Source: Tritrichomonas foetus (lineage: Eukaryota; Parabasalia; Tritrichomonadida; Tritrichomonadidae). Taken from it: a stretch of DNA of 13,851 bases. The notes beneath the pieces are model-generated. The model did no database searches, was not told where the DNA came from, and saw only the letters and a list, made by a program, of their open reading frames with translations. This document shows positions 1 through 7,100 of the stretch, piece after piece. The first letter of the stretch is position 1. Each line of letters starts with the position of its first letter. The DNA is taken from contig MLAK01000029.1 in NCBI GenBank assembly GCA_001839685.1, positions 1 to 13,851 on the forward strand. The letters are read 5' to 3'. The position numbers and the translations under genes are program-made.

Positions 1-10
1 GTGGTAGGAC

Positions 11-65
11 AAAGGTTTATGGGATGGTCCCACAAAATCTTTGGGGGACCATTTTGTAAACCTTT
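11..65. repeat. Nested imperfect inverted repeat near the left window edge
   Basis: The outer arms are 9 bases at 11-19 (aaaggttta) and 57-65 (taaaccttt). The inner arms are 8 bases at 24-31 (atggtccc) and 45-52 (gggaccat). A 4-by-4 mismatch bubble separates them and the loop is 13 bases. An alternative pairing also exists between acaaaat at 32-38 and attttgt at 51-57. The GC-rich inner stem stands out from the AT-rich surroundings. It could be a folded RNA end of an upstream gene, or the edge of a mobile element that continues outside the window. No function can be assigned. Confidence 0.6.
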
Positions 66-515
66 CATATAGGAGGAGAACAACATTATGATTCATTATC
101 AACTATTTAAATCATTAAAATTGAGCGAAATGTTCATCATTTCAAGATAGATTAAAGTATTTCTTATCATTTGATGAGTGACCAAAATTCACCAAAGGAA
201 ATTCGGGTAAAATTTTTATATTGGAAATTCAAATTTGAATTGAACCTTAATTCGAGTAACATTATTCAAAAAGTTTTGAATTAACGGATTTCTCAAATAC
301 ACACGATTATTTTTATTGAAAATATATTAATCTTAAACAAATTCTATAGAATTTCTCTTTCATTATTTGCGAGTATATAGAAAGCATACAAAAAACAAAA
401 AGTGGTGTGTATCAAAACATTTATATTACTTCAGAAAAAGTTAAAGTAATTTTTTAAAAAGTCGAAATGGGATCACAAAAAGTTTACTTTAAATTTTTTT
501 CTCAGATTTTCGCTC
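66..515. other. AT-rich spacer upstream of the cyclase gene
   Basis: I see no gene here on either strand; all frames are broken by stops. The stretch should hold the promoter of the cyclase gene at 516. The bases just before the ATG (TCAGATTTT at 502-510) loosely resemble the trichomonad initiator TCA-Y-T/A, with the A about 12 bases before the ATG. The base after the A is G rather than C or T, so the match is weak. Confidence 0.5.
226..241. repeat. Perfect 16-base palindrome
   Basis: The sequence aattcaaatttgaatt is its own reverse complement. It lies about 275 bases upstream of the cyclase ATG. It could be a dimer-binding site, but palindromes made only of A/T-rich words arise easily by chance here. 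Confidence 0.4.
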
Positions 516-3500
516 ATGTCTAGGCTATCGGCGAGCAGTCGAAAGCAATCAAGCGAATCTGTGTCCTCAAGTTACGCTGATACAAGCATTGGCTCGTCTT
601 CTCTCGTCAGTTCCAAAAATGAACGATTAAAATTTCTTCGAAAATCACTTTTAAAACGCGCCACGACATCATTTATTAATTTGTACTCATACTTGTTCAG
701 TGTTCTTCCAATTCATTCGTTTATTTATGATTTTATGTTTTGTCTCAGATTAATTCAATTATTTGTTCCATCCATTTTTTATGCAAATCCAGTTTTGTAT
801 ATTTCAGGTACACCTCAATATAAAGTAGGTGTATTTTTAACAATTTTCACTCGATTATTTCCAATTGGCTCAGATTTGGATGGTCAAATAATTTTCGGTT
901 GGATATATGTTGCATTTTTCATTTTTTATATTTCATGCTTATCTTTATGTGCATATTATTTTGCCAAAAAGAGCACACTTCCAAGTGTGGTTCCTTCAAT
1001 ATTGTGCTACACGTTTACAATTGTTGAGCACTTGCCTCACTGTTGGGCGATGTCTCTACTTGGTTACATCACATCACTTGATACAGATACCTTAACAAAT
1101 GAACAAATTGCTCTCAGCTTCTTTCTTGCTCTTACATTTGTTTTATTTTCTGTAATTCATCAAATGTTGAATATTGCTTCTATCTTCTTCACACCGCTTG
1201 CTTTTAAAACTGTGAATCCATGGCCACAATCAACATTAACTTACATTACTGCCCTTATTTGCTTTATTTCGGAATTTTCAGGACATTATCAAAAGAATAA
1301 GATCGTTCAAATCGTTTTAATGGTTGTTGTTTTACTTTTATACATTTTCATCTTTTTTTTACTTGAAACGAAAGCTTATTTTTTGAATGGATTTCAAGGA
1401 TCAACATTCTGTGCAGTGTGTGATGCATGCATCATATTTTCTGTGATTTCAATCATTTATATGATTGTAGAAAAACCTGTTCATGATTTCATTTTCCTAA
1501 TCGTTTCATTATCCATTATTTTATTCACTATTTTAAACTTCCAATTGCGATCAAGACGATTTATTAAATCTTTAAGTATTCTTGATTACTTGGAAGAAGA
1601 TAAATCAAACTATTCCATGTTCAAAAGGTCCAGTCAAATTTTGCCTAATATTTTTATTGGTTTTCAGACGAATCATCGTTATTGTTTAAGTTATACAATT
1701 TTCAGGGATTCTTTAAACTGCTTTGAAAATGATTTATCTTTGTTAATTGCATTTGCCAAGCTTTTGGCGATTTATCCTGAAGAATATGCCCAATTAAACT
1801 GGGTATACGCAATGTTAAAACGCCACCCTAAAAGTAATTTCATTACTAAATTTATTAAAGCACAATTAATGACAATTTTAATGCGTCGTGAATCAACATT
1901 AAGTGGTGATTTAAAGAAGAAGCTTCAAAGTATCTCACATCTGGTATCAACAGCAAAATTAAGGATTAGAAATATGTGGGAAGCTGTACTTTCTGGCACA
2001 ATTTCGGAACTGGAGCCACTTTTCCTTTCATATTCAACAATTGTGAAACAAATTGATCTAAAATTCACATATCTACAAAATTATCATAGTAATAATCAAT
2101 TTGCTTTACGTGCATTATCAAACTATGAACGTGATGTTCAAGCAAACATTGAACTTGCAAACTATCACCGAGAAAAAGTAAAGAAAATTAAAATGGGTCA
2201 TACTGACGATATTGATCAAGTTTATTTATATGGCCGCATTATGTTTCCAATGTTACCACCAAGACCCATATATCAAAACTTTAAGACAACAGAGGTTCAT
2301 AGTCTACAGAATATTGCAGATGGTGAAAGTTCTATTGGATCCATTTCAGATGCATCCATAAATGAAGATGATGAGCATTTGTATATCGCTGATGTTCAAA
2401 CGCGTTTACGAAATACGATTACATCAATGTCTATTCCATCTATTCGTGTGAGCATTACTTTAACATTTTTATTAATTTTTATTATAATGCTTGTTCCTTA
2501 TATAGTTATTTTAGTGATGCTTAATCCAATTGAAACAATGATTTCTGATCCTGTCAGTTATCTAACTAGTATTGATAAAGTTCATAAGTATGTTTTACAC
2601 ATTTATGGTTTGACAATTCGATATATTATGGAATCTGAGCCATTCAATTTAATCGATTTATGTGAATACTTTGTGGATTGGGAAGATGATGGTGGTGTAC
2701 CGGAAAATATTGGTGGGCAATGCGCATCAAATCATATGCTTCTTTATTTTGCGCAAGAGGCAACGGTAGCAATTGGTGAATTGTCTGAAATGAAAAAAGA
2801 TAAATCTACTAATGAAATTTTGATCAATGTTAAAAATATCTTGTTTAAAAATATTACAACATTCCAAGTCTTTACTGAATTTGCAGTCGCTGGTCCACCA
2901 GTAAATAAATCAATTCAACAATATGTGATAGATTCTGTAGAAACAGCAATTATGATTGCAAGTGATGATAGCCCATTTAAATATTCAACTAGCAGAGAAA
3001 TTGTGAATTTACTAATTAACGCATTTTCATTTGAAGCATCAACTTTAGAACTTACTGATGATATTTTAGAATATTTGATTGATCATACTAATCAAATAAA
3101 GAAAATATTTACGATTCTTGAATATACACTTGCAATATTATTTCCAATTCTCTTTTTAGTTGTTTCTGCCATTTTGGCGAGATGGGTTCGAATTCAGAAG
3201 CGAAAAGTTTATCGTTGTTTTTATGCATTACCTAAAACAACACTTTCTAAAATGATAGAAGCTTATAATTCTACTGTATCTGTCGATAAAAATGTGAACA
3301 ATTCAAATGCTGAAGCAGAGCTTGAAGAAGAAAGACAAGAAGAAAAAGCAATCACGATTTTAAGAAGTGGAGACATTGGAAATAAAATGTCAAGGCTTGT
3401 TGGAATTGCTATAATTGGTATTTTAATAGTTTTATTCAACATTGTCTTTATTATTTATGGATGTCAATATTTCATCAAAAATGCACAATTGTTCATTTAC

Positions 3501-3740
3501 TCATCACCTTTAATTAATTATATAAGTTATGCTTATACAAATAGTTTTACATCACTTTTGTTTTTAACAATTAAAGCATGGAAAGATAATGGCTTTAATC
3601 ATCCTGCAATTCCTGACGCTTTCTTAATCAATTACTATCTTACAAAGATAAATGATACGACAACATACTATAATAAAATGTTCTATGGAAACACCAATGA
3701 AAACATATACACAGCTGCTAAATTCATTGATGAATTTTAA
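516..3740 (+). CDS. Trichomonad cyclase-family polytopic membrane protein, N-terminal part (ends at an in-frame stop)
   Basis: The 1,074-residue product begins with a Ser-rich cytosolic tail (1-50). About eight hydrophobic segments follow between residues 62 and 343. Next is a mainly helical soluble region (about 344-640), then membrane segments near 643-668, 866-888 and 961-983 separated by loops of about 200 and 70 residues. The soluble region has features I recall from large trichomonad adenylate/guanylate cyclase-family proteins: an AIYPEE motif at 418-423, a basic RRESTLS stretch and a YHSNN motif followed by an R..Y.RD helix. It may correspond to the TPR-like region of TmcB/TmcC-type proteins. 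Family members normally continue into an outer loop, one more membrane helix, PAS and a class III cyclase domain. Here TAA at 3738 stops translation in an outer loop, but the same frame stays open to 5270. Alone, this product would be a channel- or receptor-like scaffold without its effector domain. Confidence 0.85.
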   Translation: MSRLSASSRKQSSESVSSSYADTSIGSSSLVSSKNERLKFLRKSLLKRATTSFINLYSYLFSVLPIHSFIYDFMFCLRLIQLFVPSIFYANPVLYISGTPQYKVGVFLTIFTRLFPIGSDLDGQIIFGWIYVAFFIFYISCLSLCAYYFAKKSTLPSVVPSILCYTFTIVEHLPHCWAMSLLGYITSLDTDTLTNEQIALSFFLALTFVLFSVIHQMLNIASIFFTPLAFKTVNPWPQSTLTYITALICFISEFSGHYQKNKIVQIVLMVVVLLLYIFIFFLLETKAYFLNGFQGSTFCAVCDACIIFSVISIIYMIVEKPVHDFIFLIVSLSIILFTILNFQLRSRRFIKSLSILDYLEEDKSNYSMFKRSSQILPNIFIGFQTNHRYCLSYTIFRDSLNCFENDLSLLIAFAKLLAIYPEEYAQLNWVYAMLKRHPKSNFITKFIKAQLMTILMRRESTLSGDLKKKLQSISHLVSTAKLRIRNMWEAVLSGTISELEPLFLSYSTIVKQIDLKFTYLQNYHSNNQFALRALSNYERDVQANIELANYHREKVKKIKMGHTDDIDQVYLYGRIMFPMLPPRPIYQNFKTTEVHSLQNIADGESSIGSISDASINEDDEHLYIADVQTRLRNTITSMSIPSIRVSITLTFLLIFIIMLVPYIVILVMLNPIETMISDPVSYLTSIDKVHKYVLHIYGLTIRYIMESEPFNLIDLCEYFVDWEDDGGVPENIGGQCASNHMLLYFAQEATVAIGELSEMKKDKSTNEILINVKNILFKNITTFQVFTEFAVAGPPVNKSIQQYVIDSVETAIMIASDDSPFKYSTSREIVNLLINAFSFEASTLELTDDILEYLIDHTNQIKKIFTILEYTLAILFPILFLVVSAILARWVRIQKRKVYRCFYALPKTTLSKMIEAYNSTVSVDKNVNNSNAEAELEEERQEEKAITILRSGDIGNKMSRLVGIAIIGILIVLFNIVFIIYGCQYFIKNAQLFIYSSPLINYISYAYTNSFTSLLFLTIKAWKDNGFNHPAIPDAFLINYYLTKINDTTTYYNKMFYGNTNENIYTAAKFIDEF
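3738..3740 (+). other. Lone in-frame TAA interrupting the cyclase gene
   Basis: The upstream frame ends FIDEF-stop and continues without shift as KYEVARCDNQTIDSDDAHT into the downstream part. No second stop occurs before 5270, so the two parts fit as one gene of 1,585 codons including both stops. The stop is followed by A, giving TAAA, the tetranucleotide used as a polyadenylation signal in Trichomonas. I see no intron signals (a GTATGT donor or an ACTAACACACAG-like acceptor) around it. It could be a recent nonsense mutation, an allelic variant, or a base-call error. Confidence 0.85.
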
Positions 3741-3797
3741 AAATATGAAGTTGCACGATGTGATAATCAGACAATTGATTCTGATGATGCCCATACA

Positions 3798-5270
3798 ATG
3801 TATCATTGTTTATCATCAGATTCCCTTTATAATTATTATATTTTATCATTGAAAAGGCTTTATAGTACTTTTCCCGTATTGAATATACCATTTAATTTAT
3901 CTTCTTTCGATTTACTTGAATCTTGGCATATGGCTATTGGACATGTATATGCACATTATCTTGATCCACTCATGGGAGAAATCACAGATTCTGTTCAACA
4001 TGTTCTTACTAACAGTCGCTCTGATATGATTACAGTTCTTACTGTTTTACTTGTACTTTCTATTTTTATTGCGTTATTTTATGCTTATCAACTATTTGAA
4101 AATGAACAAGAACTAAAATCCACCCTTTTACTTCTGTTACATGCACCTCCCAATGAAATACTTGAATCGTCTTATATAATGGCCATTATTTCCGGTGATT
4201 TCTCATCGAGAGAAGAAAGTGGAAGCCAAGTTGATGAAGCTGTGTTTAAATCCATCACTGATAATTATCCAGACGCTCTTATCACCTTCACAAACTCTGG
4301 TGCAATCATTACCAAAAACGAAAAAGCTCAGCAACTCCTTGAAGGACCCGAAATCAAAAATGATGGTAATGAAAATAATTCTACACAGCCTGGAACCAAC
4401 CAAGAACATAACGATGAAAACAATCATAATAACAACAACATTATTTCAAACACAACTACTGCTTTTGTTAAAAACGTTCCGAATGAAATTGTTCTTGGCC
4501 AAACTGAATTCGTATTAAATGGTCGAACAATCAGTGCATCATATAGTAAAATCGATTCATCAAAGATGCTTGTTATGTTAAATGATCTTTCTCGTATTCA
4601 AGAACTTGGGCGCCAACTTGAAGAAGAAACGAAAAGAAAAGCATCATTGATTTCAAAATTAATGCCATCAATTTTAACACCAAAAGTTATGTCGAAAACT
4701 AGCAACGGTGTTTCATTTTCTGTTCAAAGTGTAACAATTACAATGATTTCACTGGGATTAAGTGGGCATGATGACAATGTTTTTGATGTTTTTAATAAAG
4801 TTTATCAATCACTTAATTCTATTGTAAAACATTACCATACAATCGAAAGTGTTGAAATTGTAGGCGATGTTTTCATGGTTGTTGGTGGCCTCTTTGATGA
4901 AGTTAACCAAGCTGAAAGGCACGCAAGAGAAATTATAAAATTTGCTCTTGAAGCAATCGAAAAAATATCTTCAATAAAACAAAAATACTGCTTGAATAAT
5001 GAACCAACTTTATGCGGTGTTGCGACAGGTGGACCTGTTTCAGGGGGTGTCATTGAATTAGATATTCCTATTTTCGAAGTATGTGGTGATGTTGTCGATT
5101 TGGCTGATGCAATGATGATTCAGGGTGTTCCAAATATTGTACATACAACAAGGTCAGTTTATGAATTGATTTATGGAAGAGATTTCCAAATCAAAGAAAG
5201 AGGTGAATTAACAATTCCTAATTTCGGTACGGTAGTGACTTATTTGGTTTCATCCAACACAAACCAATAG
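3798..5270 (+). CDS. PAS and class III nucleotide cyclase-like domains, C-terminal part of the split gene
   Basis: From the ATG at 3798 the product is 490 residues. The open frame really extends back to 3741. Residues 1-75 resemble an outer loop, 77-99 form a membrane helix, about 150-270 look like a PAS fold interrupted by an Asn-rich insert (187-215), 262-290 form a signalling-helix linker, and 302-486 are a class III cyclase domain. Visible cyclase motifs are VEIVGDVFMVVGGL (352-365; Asp357 matches the second metal ligand and Glu353 sits where guanylyl cyclases carry Glu) and GVATGGPVSGGV. The first metal-site strand (VTITMISLGLS, 312-322) has no Asp. The usual N...SR motif reads DLADA (434-438), so both transition-state residues are missing. 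Catalysis is doubtful, and the domain may be regulatory. I see no promoter of its own, so separate expression is unproven. Confidence 0.8.
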   Translation: MYHCLSSDSLYNYYILSLKRLYSTFPVLNIPFNLSSFDLLESWHMAIGHVYAHYLDPLMGEITDSVQHVLTNSRSDMITVLTVLLVLSIFIALFYAYQLFENEQELKSTLLLLLHAPPNEILESSYIMAIISGDFSSREESGSQVDEAVFKSITDNYPDALITFTNSGAIITKNEKAQQLLEGPEIKNDGNENNSTQPGTNQEHNDENNHNNNNIISNTTTAFVKNVPNEIVLGQTEFVLNGRTISASYSKIDSSKMLVMLNDLSRIQELGRQLEEETKRKASLISKLMPSILTPKVMSKTSNGVSFSVQSVTITMISLGLSGHDDNVFDVFNKVYQSLNSIVKHYHTIESVEIVGDVFMVVGGLFDEVNQAERHAREIIKFALEAIEKISSIKQKYCLNNEPTLCGVATGGPVSGGVIELDIPIFEVCGDVVDLADAMMIQGVPNIVHTTRSVYELIYGRDFQIKERGELTIPNFGTVVTYLVSSNTNQ

Positions 5271-5515
5271 AGGGAACGAAGAAAATTGGCTTACTGAAAA
5301 GCTTGCAATTATAGAAATTTGATTTCCAGCAACTTGATTCGAAATTGCAAATCACTTAATAATGCAGGCCATCCTTTTTCATTTGTTTTTCCAGGAGATT
5401 CACAAACCTTTTTCATTATTTATTTTGTTTTTAATAATAAAATTAATTTGAAAATTAATAAATAATAATTTCCAAAAATTATCTGATATCTTTTTATTAT
5501 TATTTCATGTATCTT
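5271..5515. other. AT-rich 3' flank of the cyclase gene
   Basis: I see no gene here. TAAA tetranucleotides downstream of the TAG (for example at 5458) could act in 3'-end formation. The minus-strand frame of the polymerase relic runs on through part of this stretch but gives no recognisable polymerase motif. Confidence 0.4.
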
Positions 5516-6346
5516 CTAAGTATGTCTATATGCAAAATTCTTACAATATTTAAATAAATCATCAATGAAAACATTTATAAAATTTTTTCCGTAATATGAT
5601 TTTGTTATGTCTTTATCCTTTAAATGAGCTGATAATGGAACACAAATTGGTTCCATTATTCCGTCTTCAAGTGTTTCAGTTTCGAAATCATAAGTGATAT
5701 AATATCTGATTGGTTCATAATTTGATTTATGAGCAAAAGTATAAGTATATTATTTATTTTTCATAAATTGAAGAATAAATGGATTTACATCTTGTTCTAA
5801 AATAACTGTAGGTGAATTCTAACCATTACATGATTTTAGTTATAGTGTTCAACATCTTTTATTAATGACATTTGTGATGAATTTTTATATTCTGTTTCAT
5901 CAAATTTCTGAATTATATAAACACAATAAATTTACAATATGTTTAGGATATTGAACACATTAATTATCCGCTAATTCATATTCTAATTCATTACAACTAA
6001 AATTGAAAACAAAAATGTTTAAATTTATGTTGAAAAATTGTGAAATCTTATCGAACTCCTCAACATGACCTTGATATGAATGAAAAAATTTAGTTATATG
6101 ACTATTTTGTGAAATTCTGTTTTCTATTGAAATATTATAAAATGATGCCAAAGGTTCCTTTGCTTTAGAAATAATCATTAGTTGATTCAGTGGTTTAAAT
6201 ATTGCTTTTGCTAAACAATACCAAACACAAAGATTATCTTTATTTTCTGGTTGCCAAGTATATTTATTTTTAAACTTTCCGCATAGGTTTAATGTTCTAT
6301 ACATATTGTGATTTCTCCATGATTTATATAAAAATAAAAATTTATA
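5516..6346 (-). pseudogene. Decayed N-terminal part of a Polinton/Maverick-type protein-primed family B DNA polymerase
   Basis: Read on the minus strand in a single frame, this stretch gives several blocks separated by stops at 5962-5960, 5902-5900, 5821-5819 and 5752-5750, plus others between 5900 and 5830. The first block is open from 6346 (first ATG 6304, 114 residues to the stop) and contains DNLCVWYCLAKAIF and a FNINLNIFVFNF stretch, like the N-terminal region of trichomonad Polinton polymerases. Then come VQYPKHIVNLLCLY, a SCNG block with the following NSPTVILEQ (typical end of the zinc-ribbon region), and YYITYDFETETLED. That last block carries the Asp-x-Glu of exonuclease motif I (DFE at 5689-5681). 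It ends with a FINVFIDDLF helix and a stop at 5518-5516. Polymerase motifs, integrase and capsid genes are absent, so this is a dead 5' fragment. Identification rests on remembered motif patterns, not on a search. Confidence 0.6.
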
Positions 6347-6819
6347 TTAATGATTGAATAACTATATTAATGTGTTAGATGTTTTAATGTTTTTATTTTG
6401 TTAATTCTATGAATGATTTTTAAGAAACTATGAAACAAAAATGAATAAAATCAATGAAGTCAAAAATTGCCATATTATGATGAAAAATATAATGGTTCTT
6501 TAATGAAGTTAAGGTGTTCAAATATGGTGTCTGTTTTGAATAAATTTATGTGTTATCTAAATTCTGCGTACATACTATATTAAATGTTACAGTCTAATTC
6601 TCAGATGATTTATCCTGCAAGTTTTTAGAGCTAATATGAGGATTTGATTATTTATCATTCTAAATTCTATTATGATAAGAAATAAATAAAAGAATATGGT
6701 AGAAATAGATAAAAGGTAAATTATTGTTTGTTAATATTTTAATTGAATATATAAATGGCCATATTTGAAACGGAGAAAGACAATAAAATGATTTTGGAAA
6801 GAAATTTTGGCTCATTTTT

Positions 6820-6858
<39 letters not shown>

Positions 6859-7100
6859 GTCAAAGTAAAAGATATTCCAAAATTTCTTATGAGCATAATT
6901 CATGAGCTTAAAACAGAATGATTATTATCGATGATCGAATGTGTTGGTGAAAAAATATCAAAAATTCAATCAATTGAAAGTTCATTATCAAATATAATTC
7001 AAATATGGATAATTTTTTTATGAATTTTCTGAAGAATTAGAATAAATTCTCTAAAATTGTGTGATTCAAATTAAAACAATAATTTTTCCATTTGTTCATC
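6347..7100. other. AT-rich spacer upstream of the fucosidase gene
   Basis: I find no supported gene. Short open runs on both strands are broken by stops; a minus-strand run at 6660-6896 exists mainly because the poly-T tract reads as poly-Lys. The last 60 bases should hold the fucosidase core promoter. TTCCATTTG and TTCATCATG at 7087-7103 loosely resemble the trichomonad initiator, without an exact match. Confidence 0.4.
6822..6855. repeat. 34-base T homopolymer
   Basis: An uninterrupted run of 34 T, by far the longest homopolymer in the window. It may be a slippage tract. Read on the minus strand it is poly-A, so it could be the tail of an old retroposed copy, though I recognise no such copy beside it. 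The exact length is open to sequencing error. Confidence 0.9.

Noticed and set aside
1..65. tRNA or other known structured RNA at the left edge
   Set aside because: The stems do not form a cloverleaf and no TTCRA-type loop or conserved box is visible.
502..515. A definite trichomonad initiator element before the cyclase ATG
   Set aside because: TCAGA departs from the TCA-Y-T/A consensus at the base after A, so it is mentioned only as a weak possibility.
3600..3800. An intron removing the in-frame stop of the cyclase gene
   Set aside because: No GTATGT-like donor and no ACTAACACACAG-like acceptor is present near the stop, and the frame continues unshifted with protein-like sequence on both sides.
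4195..5053. Alternative-frame open runs inside the cyclase C-terminal part
   Set aside because: They lie fully inside a clear domain-bearing frame and show no features of their own.
6660..6896. Minus-strand open run of 78 codons
   Set aside because: It depends on the poly-T tract read as poly-Lys and has no recognisable domain.
7092..7100. TTG at 7092 as the fucosidase start
   Set aside because: The gene is eukaryotic in character, and the ATG at 7101 is followed at once by a good signal peptide.
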